A stretch of DNA of 41,584 nt, from contig JBCDJG010000044.1 of assembly GCA_038748065.1 (NCBI GenBank), positions 1 through 41,584 on the forward strand. The letters are read 5' to 3'. The first letter of the stretch is position 1. Every line of letters begins with the position of its first letter. The notes beneath the pieces were generated by a model. That model worked only from the letters and a program-made list of their open reading frames with translations, had not been told where the DNA came from and ran no database searches. Positions 16,841-24,456 of this stretch are shown one piece after another. The DNA comes from JBCDJG01 sp038748065 (GTDB lineage Bacteria; Pseudomonadota; Gammaproteobacteria; Pseudomonadales; Halieaceae). A program made the position numbers and the translations under genes.

Positions 16841-17689
16841 CTACCAGCGAATATTCAGACCGATGACTGGCCCCTGGTGTTCCATATCCGCCGCGTAGCG
16901 ATTAATGCCGCTGCCGCCTTCATAGTCGTACTCCATGTAGCGATAGCCCAGCAGCACGGAACCCCAGCTGTTGAAGCGCCAGTCGAAAGTCAGCTGCGTG
17001 TTGAAAGCCGTATTGTCGCTGTCTGAATAACCATAGTCTGCGCGACCTATAAAGGCCCAGCTTTCAGAAAGCTTCTGGAACACTCGGGCCCCTAGGAAGG
17101 GGTGGTACCACTCGTCACCGCCGCCGACCTTGCGCAGCCTCTGGAAGGGCGGTGGCAGTTCGGCGCGCAGTTCCACGTCCACATCCTGCTCGATGTAGCG
17201 CAGGCCGAGCATGGCTTCCCAGCGGGTGTTACCGTTATCTGCGAAAGCCCAGGTCGTGCCTACTTCGGCCATGTTCATTTCGTAGTCGATGCTGGCGTTA
17301 ACGCGATCGGCGACCTGGCTCTCTGGGTCCAGGCTCACATGATTGAGGTCCACGAAAAAAGTAAGATCGTCATTGACCGCCTCGAAATGCACTGTCAGAG
17401 CGGTGTTGATGTTTTCCAGGATTTCATCAGTGAAATCGAGGTCGAGATCGGCACCGGAAGGGCCAATGAAGGATGTGCCTTCAACGCTCTGCCCCCACAG
17501 GTACATCGGCGCCAGCTTGAATTCCCAGTCATTGGCATGGGCGATCGGTGCAAGCATCGCCGTGCTCAACGCGGCGATGGCTCGCTTCGAGACGTTTGAC
17601 TTTTTAATCGCTGAGCTTCCCTTTCTTATCAGTTGTGAGATTGCTGCCAGCAAATGATATCTTAAATGAAGCGGGGCCAGTGTCCTCAT
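16841..17689 (-). CDS. outer-membrane beta-barrel protein with ambiguous start
   Basis: The mature part begins NDWEFKLAPMYLWGQ and runs as barrel strands to a terminal GLNIRW, ending in an aromatic residue. The domain resembles outer-membrane proteins annotated in marine gammaproteobacteria; function unknown. The start is odd. ATG 17689 gives a 53-residue leader with two hydrophobic patches. An ATT codon at 17608-17606, preceded by AAGGGAAG, would give a textbook signal peptide (MKKSNVSKRAIAALSTAMLAP, cleaved after IAHA). I list the ATG frame but think initiation at ATT is possible. It is convergent with the barrel gene at 15971. Confidence 0.75.
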   Translation of the reverse strand: MRTLAPLHLRYHLLAAISQLIRKGSSAIKKSNVSKRAIAALSTAMLAPIAHANDWEFKLAPMYLWGQSVEGTSFIGPSGADLDLDFTDEILENINTALTVHFEAVNDDLTFFVDLNHVSLDPESQVADRVNASIDYEMNMAEVGTTWAFADNGNTRWEAMLGLRYIEQDVDVELRAELPPPFQRLRKVGGGDEWYHPFLGARVFQKLSESWAFIGRADYGYSDSDNTAFNTQLTFDWRFNSWGSVLLGYRYMEYDYEGGSGINRYAADMEHQGPVIGLNIRW

Positions 17690-17856
17690 GTTCCTATGCG
17701 GTATCTACTAGGGCGCCAAAGCTAGTTGCGGCCAATATCTACTTAGAAACCCATCCAATGTTGACCCGGGCGGCTGAATAGCTACAGTATAAAACTGTTG
17801 CGGTCGAGTTCGCTGATTCCATAAACAAGGTCGCTAATCATAGGAGATACTGGCAC

Positions 17857-17961
17857 GTGGGTAAGCCCGCCGCCGGCTATCACAAAGCCTACCCCGTGCT
17901 GCAATCACAAGCGTTTAGGTGTGAGCGGACCTCTTGGCCACTTCTGGAGATACTGCGCTGA
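17857..17961 (+). CDS. small ORF (34 aa) overlapping the glycosyltransferase start
   Basis: GTG start with a good Shine-Dalgarno (AGGAGA, 9 bases upstream); 34 codons from MGKPAAGYHKAY to LLEILR, then TGA. The TGA overlaps a CTG codon (CTGA at 17958-17961) in the glycosyltransferase frame, the geometry of translational coupling. It may be a leader peptide that drives glycosyltransferase translation, or an accidental ORF. No recognisable domain. Confidence 0.35.
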   Translation: MGKPAAGYHKAYPVLQSQAFRCERTSWPLLEILR

Positions 17962-19109
17962 AGCGCGTCGTCATAGTTCAGTACAGGCTGCTGCATTACC
18001 GACGAGCGTTCTTTCAACGTTTGCGTGATCAGTGCTTTGACGCGGGGGTGGAGCTGATCTTGCTTCACGGCCAACCCTCTGCCAGCGAGCGCCTGCGCGG
18101 CGATACGGCAGAGCTGGACTGGGCCATAGAGGTGCCCACTCTGCATTGGCCTATCGCCGATATCAGGCTCCTGTGGCAGCGCCTCCCGGCCTGGCTCTCT
18201 GACGTGGACATGGTGGTCGTCATGCAGGAGAGCCGGATACTCTCGAGCTACCCGCTGCTGCTGCGGCCCGGTAAGAGACGCCTGGCGTTCTGGGGGCACG
18301 GCAATGATGTTACGCGGCCAGTCGAAAGTACGCTCCGGGCGCGCTGGAAACGCTTCTGGATTTGCAAAGTAGACTGGTGGTTCTCCTACACGGCTGTTTC
18401 AACGAAGGTGATAGAAGCTGCGGGTTACCCCGTGCAGCGTATCAGCACCGTTCAGAATGCGGTCGATACAAGGGCTTTTCGCGAGTCTGTTGAAGCGGTC
18501 TCGGCTGATGCAGTCAAGAAACTGGAGGCATCCTGTGCTATTGAGCCAGGAGATCGAGTCGCGCTGTTCTGCGGTTCGGTGTACAAGGAAAAGAAGATCG
18601 ATCTTTTGCTCGACGCCTGCGTGATGATTCACGCTGCCCTGCCGAACTTCCACCTCATTGTAATCGGTGGCGGGCCTTTGGAAGGCAAGGTTAAATCTTA
18701 CGCGGCTCGCCATGACTTCATTCATTACCTGGGGGTTCAAACTGGCGAGTTGAAGTCTGCGAGTTTCCGTCGCGCCGACGTGATGCTTAACCCAGGTTTG
18801 TTGGGCCTGCATATCCTCGATGCCTTTAGCATCGGTCTGCCGCTTGTATCAACGCGCGGCGCCTTGCATGCGCCGGAGATTGCCTATCTGGAAGATGGTG
18901 TCAATGGCCTGCTTGTAGACTCTGATGAGGCAAGGGCCTACGCCGACGCAGTCATCGAACTGCTCGGCGATTCTGAGTACCTGCGTCGAATTGCGGCTGC
19001 GGCGCTTGCTAGCGGCAGACGGTACACGCTGGATAACATGGTGCAGGCCTTTGCAGACGGTATCAATGCCTGTCTCGAGGCACCGTTGAAGCGCGATGAC
19101 CCGCTCTGA
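17934..19109 (+). CDS. GT4-type glycosyltransferase
   Basis: GT-B fold glycosyltransferase, 391 residues from TTG 17934. The N-terminal domain starts KRVVIVQYRLLHYRRAFF; the C-terminal nucleotide-sugar half contains ALFCGSVYKEKKIDLLLDA, VIGGGPLEGKV and the EDGVNGLLV loop. This is typical of GT4/GT1-like enzymes that build exopolysaccharide or O-antigen. The start is uncertain: TTG 17934 has no clear Shine-Dalgarno, while CTG 17958 has GGAG 8 bases upstream, yields a more usual terminus and overlaps the small ORF stop. The downstream membrane polymerase/ligase-like gene suggests a small surface-polysaccharide locus. Confidence 0.88.
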   Translation: MATSGDTALKRVVIVQYRLLHYRRAFFQRLRDQCFDAGVELILLHGQPSASERLRGDTAELDWAIEVPTLHWPIADIRLLWQRLPAWLSDVDMVVVMQESRILSSYPLLLRPGKRRLAFWGHGNDVTRPVESTLRARWKRFWICKVDWWFSYTAVSTKVIEAAGYPVQRISTVQNAVDTRAFRESVEAVSADAVKKLEASCAIEPGDRVALFCGSVYKEKKIDLLLDACVMIHAALPNFHLIVIGGGPLEGKVKSYAARHDFIHYLGVQTGELKSASFRRADVMLNPGLLGLHILDAFSIGLPLVSTRGALHAPEIAYLEDGVNGLLVDSDEARAYADAVIELLGDSEYLRRIAAAALASGRRYTLDNMVQAFADGINACLEAPLKRDDPL

Positions 19110-19253
19110 AATCGACATGGAGTAAGCTAGTGTCGAGGCGGTGGGGTTGACGTCTTCACGAAACGAATTTTGGATTGCAGGCCCGCCTGGCGTTTACAAG
19201 CTACCGGCGCAGGGTTAACGTGCGGGTCCTTGGCTTTGACTTAGGACTGCCGT

Positions 19254-20645
19254 TTGCCCCTCTTACTATCGCGCCTTCGGCGTCTCGAAAGCACGCCTGC
19301 ATCTCGCCCCGGCGTGTTGGAGAAAGCCTTCGCTGCTATCGCCATGCTGGTGTTTTCACAGGCATTTATTTTTGTGCTGTTTACTGAAGTGGGTCAGGGA
19401 AAAGGACTGGCCGGCGAAATGACCCAGAGAGGCCCTGTAACCTCGAGTAATCCGGCACTGCTCGCGACATATATCAGTATCTATGTGGTGTGCGGCTTGC
19501 TACTGCTGCGCCATTTCTGGCAGGGCCTTCGGCTGATGCTGCAGGAGTCCTGGCTGCTTCTGTTTATTGCCCTCGCTGCTGTTTCAGCGCTCTGGTCATT
19601 GGCGCCCGGGCTGACGCTGTCGCGGACTGTAGCGCTGGGCGGGACATGCGCCTTCGCCCTGTACCTGTCGGTTCGCTTTACCCTGCTGGACGTCATCGTT
19701 CTCGCGTCATTGGCCTTTTGTCCGGTGGTTCTGGGAAGCTACGCGCTTGCGTTCGCCTCCCCAGACGTTGCCGTCATGAAGGGGTGGCACTATGACCTGT
19801 GGCGCGGCGTATTCCCGCATAAGAATATACTGGGCCAGGCCATGCTGATCGCCTCGCTGGTCTATTATCTGTGCTATGCCTTCGCTGGTAGATGGCGTGC
19901 TTTCTTTTTGGTTTTTCTGCTGCTGTCGTTGTTGCTGTTGCTTCTCAGTGGCTCCAAATCAGCCATCTTGACGACGGCGGCCTTATTTTCGGCCCTATCG
20001 GTCACATTGCCGCTTCTAGGGAAACGGAGCGCCCTGGCAGGGACGCTGATCGGCTTTTTCATCTGCGCGACCGGCCTGTTTATGATGTTTAAGTACGATC
20101 TTTATTTGTCCCGCGAATTGTCCGTGAGGCTTGGTACGTCTCAGGCGACGGTCAATGAGAACTATGCAAGCGCCAGGGCCCTCGATCAGGTAGCGACGCT
20201 AACCGGGCGCACCGAGCTTTGGCCGCTATTGGTAACGATGGGCAAGGAGCAGCCCTTGCTGGGCTTTGGCTATGGGGGCTTCTGGATTGGTCGCGACGGC
20301 CCATCAGCGAGGGTGCCCGTAGGACCTAACGGATGGAAGCCGACAACGGCACACAATGGTTTTCTCGAGGCCTGGCTGCAGCTCGGCTTTGCTGGCCTGA
20401 CCCTGCTGATGGCTGGTCTTGCTCGGGCGGCTTTTCTATCGTTACGGTTCTTGCCGGCAGCGCGCCATGAACCCCTGTGGCTGTTCTTTCCAGCGATACT
20501 TCTCTCGCTGGGTATGATGGGCATGGTCGAGAGCGTGCTGCTGAGGCCCAACCTTCTGCTAACAGTATTCCTTGTCTACACGATGGTCTGCCTGGCCGAC
20601 CAGTCCGCGAGCGAGGTCGAACTTGATCAGAGTGGGACGGTGTAA
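19254..20645 (+). CDS. O-antigen ligase/polymerase-like membrane protein (Wzy/WaaL superfamily)
   Basis: Polytopic inner-membrane protein of 463 residues with about ten to twelve hydrophobic helices. Superfamily hallmarks are GVFPHKNILGQ near 185, a long periplasmic loop with TGRTELWPLL, then LLGFGYGGFW and TAHNGFLEAWLQLG. It would polymerise or transfer a lipid-linked glycan on the periplasmic face. TTG 19254 has AGGA about 7 bases upstream; a GTG about 60 bases later is an alternative. It lies 144 bases after the glycosyltransferase and probably functions with it. Its 3' end overlaps the convergent barrel gene by 19 bases. Confidence 0.87.
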   Translation: MPLLLSRLRRLESTPASRPGVLEKAFAAIAMLVFSQAFIFVLFTEVGQGKGLAGEMTQRGPVTSSNPALLATYISIYVVCGLLLLRHFWQGLRLMLQESWLLLFIALAAVSALWSLAPGLTLSRTVALGGTCAFALYLSVRFTLLDVIVLASLAFCPVVLGSYALAFASPDVAVMKGWHYDLWRGVFPHKNILGQAMLIASLVYYLCYAFAGRWRAFFLVFLLLSLLLLLLSGSKSAILTTAALFSALSVTLPLLGKRSALAGTLIGFFICATGLFMMFKYDLYLSRELSVRLGTSQATVNENYASARALDQVATLTGRTELWPLLVTMGKEQPLLGFGYGGFWIGRDGPSARVPVGPNGWKPTTAHNGFLEAWLQLGFAGLTLLMAGLARAAFLSLRFLPAARHEPLWLFFPAILLSLGMMGMVESVLLRPNLLLTVFLVYTMVCLADQSASEVELDQSGTV

Positions 20646-21313
20646 CTGAAGATGACCTGAGGGCCCTCGATGTCGATGTTGCCAACGGTATCATCCAGGT
20701 CGAGTTCGGTCCGCATGTAGCGTAAGCCCAGGCCGATCGCCTGCTCCCCCTTGATCGCGAAATCGATGCCCGCCCGGCCGTAGTAGCCGAAGCCGAAGTC
20801 CGAGACGCTGCTCGTCTCGATCTCGACGCTGTCGTCAATGTCTATTTCTTCGTCTTCCACTTTCATGCGGCCATAGGCAATCATTGGGCCGGCGGCGGCA
20901 TAGACCGTGACAGACTTGCCCAGGCGTCCTCGGATATAGCCACCCAAATGCAGTTCGCCGAAGAAAAAAGAGTTATCGATGTCAATTCGGATGGTGCCGC
21001 CCGTGGAGCCGTTGAAGCCGCCGGCGATGCTGGTCCCGCCACTCTTCCAGGCGAAGCTGCCGCCGGGGTTGAGCCCGTAGGTGACAAACTGGCCGCCGTA
21101 GCGGTATTCGCCTTCCAGGCCCAGGCTGGGCAAGGTCGGAAATTCAATATCGATCGGCTGGCCACTTTCATCCAGCAGGTCACCTTGCTGGTCATCCAGC
21201 CGGAGTGCGCCGACGAAGGCTTGCATCAGGCGGTCGTAGTCGTCTGCCTGTGTCGGAGCGGCGAGCAAAAGGGAAAGGCCACTGCTCGCCAGAATGGATC
21301 GAATACAGGCCAT
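20627..21313 (-). CDS. outer-membrane beta-barrel protein coupled to pbpG
   Basis: 228 residues. The signal peptide (MACIRSILASSGLSLLLAAPTQA) is followed by a barrel-like pattern with GLEGEYRYGGQFVTYGL, GELHLGGYIRGRLG and a C-terminal QVIFSYTVPL. Function unknown; the shape is like small porin or OmpW-type proteins. ATG 21313 overlaps the pbpG stop by one base (TGATG), so translation is coupled; this start is preferred over an upstream in-frame codon at 21334. It ends inside the convergent polymerase-like gene. Confidence 0.75.
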   Translation of the reverse strand: MACIRSILASSGLSLLLAAPTQADDYDRLMQAFVGALRLDDQQGDLLDESGQPIDIEFPTLPSLGLEGEYRYGGQFVTYGLNPGGSFAWKSGGTSIAGGFNGSTGGTIRIDIDNSFFFGELHLGGYIRGRLGKSVTVYAAAGPMIAYGRMKVEDEEIDIDDSVEIETSSVSDFGFGYYGRAGIDFAIKGEQAIGLGLRYMRTELDLDDTVGNIDIEGPQVIFSYTVPL

Positions 21314-22137
21314 CAGCTGTTGGCCAGCATCCACTGGCGCAGCCTGTTGGAGTCACCGAAGGGTGTGAGCTTGCCGAAGGAGTTCAGCAATATGATGGAT
21401 ATATCCTCGCCCTCGATGTTGGCCTGCATCACCAGGCAGCGTCCTGCCTCATTAATATACCCGGTCTTGCTCAGCTCGATATCCCAGGATTTGTTTTTGA
21501 GCAGCCGATTGGTGTTGCCGTAAACCAGGGGACCGCGGCTTGCATAGGGCCGGACTTCCTTGCGTGTCGTGGTGCTGGCCAGTTGTATAAGCGTATAGTC
21601 TTCCGCCGCCTGAAGCAGAAGGGCAAGATCACTGGCGGTAGAGACATTCTCTGATTTCAGGCCCGCTGCATCGGCGAAGTGAGTGTTGCGCATACCCAGC
21701 TCCTCCGCCTTGATATTCATTGCGGTGACGAAGGCGTCGGTGCCCCCCGGAAAAGTGCGTGCGAGGGCCGCAGCGGCGCGATTCTCTGAAGACATAACAG
21801 ACAGCATGAGAAGATCATTGCGGCTCAGCCGCGCGCCATACTCGAGTCTCGAGCCGGTTAATCTGACGAGGTCGCGGTCGTCCTTGGTAATGGTGATCTT
21901 TTCAGACAGGTCGACGCCGGAGTCAATAATCACCATGGCGCTCATGAGCTTGGTGATCGAGGCGATGGGCCGCACGCTGTCAGCGTCCTTGCGGTAGATC
22001 ACGTCCCCGTCGCCATCGAGGACAATAACGGATGCAGAGCGCAGGTTGGGGTTACCATCAAGTTCGGTAAACTTTCCCGCAGCCCAAGCCCCGTTGGCCA
22101 GCAGGCAGCCAACAATTACAGCGATCGATCGACGCAT
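21313..22137 (-). CDS. pbpG: D-alanyl-D-alanine endopeptidase (PBP7-type, peptidase S11)
   Basis: Periplasmic serine peptidase that cuts DD-crosslinks in peptidoglycan. 274 residues with signal peptide (MRRSIAVIVGCLLANGAWA). All three penicillin-binding motifs are present: S60-I-T-K63, S117-E-N119 and K224-T-G226. Length and the SENRAAAAL context match PbpG rather than the longer carboxypeptidases DacA/DacC, which have a C-terminal anchoring domain. It follows the TAXI-like gene by about 50 bases on the same strand and is coupled to the barrel gene downstream. Confidence 0.9.
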   Translation of the reverse strand: MRRSIAVIVGCLLANGAWAAGKFTELDGNPNLRSASVIVLDGDGDVIYRKDADSVRPIASITKLMSAMVIIDSGVDLSEKITITKDDRDLVRLTGSRLEYGARLSRNDLLMLSVMSSENRAAAALARTFPGGTDAFVTAMNIKAEELGMRNTHFADAAGLKSENVSTASDLALLLQAAEDYTLIQLASTTTRKEVRPYASRGPLVYGNTNRLLKNKSWDIELSKTGYINEAGRCLVMQANIEGEDISIILLNSFGKLTPFGDSNRLRQWMLANS

Positions 22138-22186
22138 GGTTTCACTCGCTTTTTATGCGTGTGGCCCCCTATGCCCCACGCTCTGT

Positions 22187-23431
22187 CTATTCTGCCCCAG
22201 CGCTGACCCTTTGGCCAGCGCCTGCCCGCTCTTGGCGCAAGTCGTCGCGAAGCTGGCCAAGCAGTTCCGTAAAGATTCGAAAGCTTTCATCTGCGAGCAG
22301 TTTTTCAGCGATCAGGGATTCAAAGGCTTCGCGCTCCAGCAGATCAAGCTCCATGAGTAGCGCCTGTGAGCTGTCGCGTGTGCGGCGGTCTCTGATCGAG
22401 ATGACTCTGGAGTAGAACCCGTCGATACGATCTTTCTTCCGTCGGTTGCGCAGCCGTCCCAGTGCAAACAGGCCGGTCACGGTGAGGAAGGTAACGTACA
22501 CCAGCATGTTGATGACTTCTGCGTAACGTTCTAGCAGCCCGGGCTCGTCGCGATTGAGATAGGCGCGCGCCCCCGCGTGTAGTGGGAAATTGAGATCCAG
22601 TGGATCGAAGCTCTCGGTCATACCGTTGAATAGACCCGGGGCCGCGGCAACGAAGCGCGGCTTCTGCTCTAGCAGCGTCTGGGTCAGCCTGTAAATCTGT
22701 CGCTCCGACAGATCGCGGTGAGCAACCAGTAAGGTATCGACGGCTACCGTCAGCAGGGGTTCTTCGTTGCCGGGTAGATCGTAGGTTAGTGGCGGGATAA
22801 CACGCGGTTTCATGTTTGGTGCGAGGTAGCCAACGCCCTCTCGATGAAACTGGCTATCTGCGTTGAAGCGCGTGTCCAATGATACCAGCGAGTAGCCCTG
22901 CGGCAGCCAGTCGGTGATCTCTGGGTTAATGGGGCCGAAGTAGACGATGATGTCAGTGGCACCTGCGCGCAAAGCACCTTCGATCACGTACTCGCTGGCG
23001 TCGAGGCCCGCGCGTCGAGTGACAAGCTGGATGAACTGTGTCGCAGCGGTAGAGTCATTAGCGATGTAGAATCGTGCGCCCCGCAGTGGGTTCCCGATGT
23101 CGCTAGGCCTGTAGCCGTTTCGATAGGCCACATGTAGCACGCTCTCGAAAACGGGCAGCACCGCGCGCACGCCGCTGACGAACGCCACGCTGTTTTCAAC
23201 CAGCGCAAGATCGGCCTGCTTGGAGGTTATGGCGTCGATGGCGGTGGTGCCGCGCGGCACGATGGCGGGTTCCAATTGGATGTCTGCCTGCTGCGAGAAA
23301 ATGCCGGCGACTACGTTAGGGTCGAACTGTTTGTGATGAAGCACCAGCATGCGCAGCGTGGGTTCCAGTGCTTCGCAGCCCGTCAGGCACAGCGACAGGA
23401 AGCAGCAGGCGGCGAGGGTTCGCAGCGGCAC
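22187..23431 (-). CDS. TAXI-family solute-binding-like lipoprotein with C-terminal membrane anchor
   Basis: 414 residues. Lipobox LTGC (Cys19) follows the signal. Residues 25-300 look like a TAXI/NMT1-type periplasmic binding domain (QADIQLEPAIVPRGTTAIDAI, KQADLALVENSVAF). A transmembrane helix near 310-330 (INMLVYVTFLTVTGLFALG) is followed by about 80 charged residues predicted cytoplasmic. Ordinary TAXI proteins end near 320 residues and partner with a TRAP permease; no permease gene is in the window. The start is GTG, overlapping the gpsA stop by one base (TAGTG). It may act as a sensor or scaffold rather than a transporter part; that is inference. Confidence 0.75.
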   Translation of the reverse strand: MPLRTLAACCFLSLCLTGCEALEPTLRMLVLHHKQFDPNVVAGIFSQQADIQLEPAIVPRGTTAIDAITSKQADLALVENSVAFVSGVRAVLPVFESVLHVAYRNGYRPSDIGNPLRGARFYIANDSTAATQFIQLVTRRAGLDASEYVIEGALRAGATDIIVYFGPINPEITDWLPQGYSLVSLDTRFNADSQFHREGVGYLAPNMKPRVIPPLTYDLPGNEEPLLTVAVDTLLVAHRDLSERQIYRLTQTLLEQKPRFVAAAPGLFNGMTESFDPLDLNFPLHAGARAYLNRDEPGLLERYAEVINMLVYVTFLTVTGLFALGRLRNRRKKDRIDGFYSRVISIRDRRTRDSSQALLMELDLLEREAFESLIAEKLLADESFRIFTELLGQLRDDLRQERAGAGQRVSAGAE

Positions 23432-24435
23432 TAGCCTGGCTCCGATTCCGCTCCCGCTGAAACACGCAGTAGCCCGCGATAGGCGTTGCGGGCCGTAGAC
23501 TCACCGCTGACGACCCGATAGACATCTGTGGCAATAGGCATCTCAACCCCGTAGGCTTCGGCCAGTGCCATTACGGCGGGTGCGCTCTTCGCGCCCTCGG
23601 CGACCATAAACATCTCGTCAATGATGTCCTGCATCAGGCGGCCCTTACCCAGCTCGACGCCCACGTGTCGATTGCGGCTTTGCGGGCTGGTGCAGGTGGC
23701 GATCATATCGCCCATGCCAGCGAGTCCCGCAAACGTTTCGGCGCGCCCGCCCATGGCGATGCCGAGGCGGGTCACTTCGGCGAGGCCCCGGGTTATGAGC
23801 GCAGCGCGTGTATTGTCGCCTGCGCCCTGGCCGTCACCCATGCCCACGGCAATAGCAATAATATTCTTCAGCACGCCGCCAAGCTCGCAGCCAATGACAT
23901 CGGTATTGGTGTAGATGCGAAACAGGCCGCTGCGAAAGACTGCCTGAAGTTCCTGCACGATGGTCTCATCTTCCATGGCTATGACCCCCGCCGCCGCTTG
24001 TCCGGCCATGATCTCCCGGGCCAGGTTGGGGCCGGTTAGTACGCCTACGGGGTGGCCCGGAAGCACCTCCTTGATGATCTCCGTCATGCGCATGCGGGTA
24101 TCGAGCTCCAGGCCCTTGGTCAGGCTGATAACGGGCACCCAGGCACGGATATGGCCTTTGATCTGTTCAAGGACGCTGCGAAAGCTCTGGCTGGGCACGC
24201 CCATAACCAGAACATCCGCATCGTGAACGGCCGCGGCAATATCACTCGTTGCGGTAAGGCTCTCGGGTAGGGTGGCGCCTGGCAGATAAGTCTCATTGCT
24301 ATGGCGCTCGTTGATCTCGTTCACCGTGTCAGGATTTCTAGCCCACATCGTGACCGGGACATTGCGTGCGGTAAGTGCCGCGACGGTGGTGCCCCAGGAT
24401 CCGCCGCCGAGTACACCAACGCGAAGACTTGTCAT
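23431..24435 (-). CDS. gpsA: glycerol-3-phosphate dehydrogenase [NAD(P)+]
   Basis: Reduces dihydroxyacetone phosphate to sn-glycerol 3-phosphate, the backbone of phospholipids; cytoplasmic. 334 residues, normal length. Rossmann motif VLGGGSWGTT at the N-terminus, GVPSQSFR, SLTKGLE and GPNLARE are diagnostic. GGGGAA precedes the ATG. It lies 21 bases after the PlsB-like gene, so the operon makes G3P and acylates it. The end overlaps the TAXI-like gene by one base. Confidence 0.95.
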   Translation of the reverse strand: MTSLRVGVLGGGSWGTTVAALTARNVPVTMWARNPDTVNEINERHSNETYLPGATLPESLTATSDIAAAVHDADVLVMGVPSQSFRSVLEQIKGHIRAWVPVISLTKGLELDTRMRMTEIIKEVLPGHPVGVLTGPNLAREIMAGQAAAGVIAMEDETIVQELQAVFRSGLFRIYTNTDVIGCELGGVLKNIIAIAVGMGDGQGAGDNTRAALITRGLAEVTRLGIAMGGRAETFAGLAGMGDMIATCTSPQSRNRHVGVELGKGRLMQDIIDEMFMVAEGAKSAPAVMALAEAYGVEMPIATDVYRVVSGESTARNAYRGLLRVSAGAESEPG

Positions 24436-24456
24436 ATCGTTCCCCCTGATTTGGCT

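Noticed and set aside
17761..17793. Promoter TTGACC ... TATAAA before the small ORF
   Set aside because: Spacing is 21 bases; only a poorer -10 (TACAGT) gives acceptable spacing, so not listed as a feature.
19175..19387. 70-residue plus-strand ORF before the polymerase-like gene
   Set aside because: Overlaps the N-terminus of the membrane protein in another frame, with no Shine-Dalgarno or domain.
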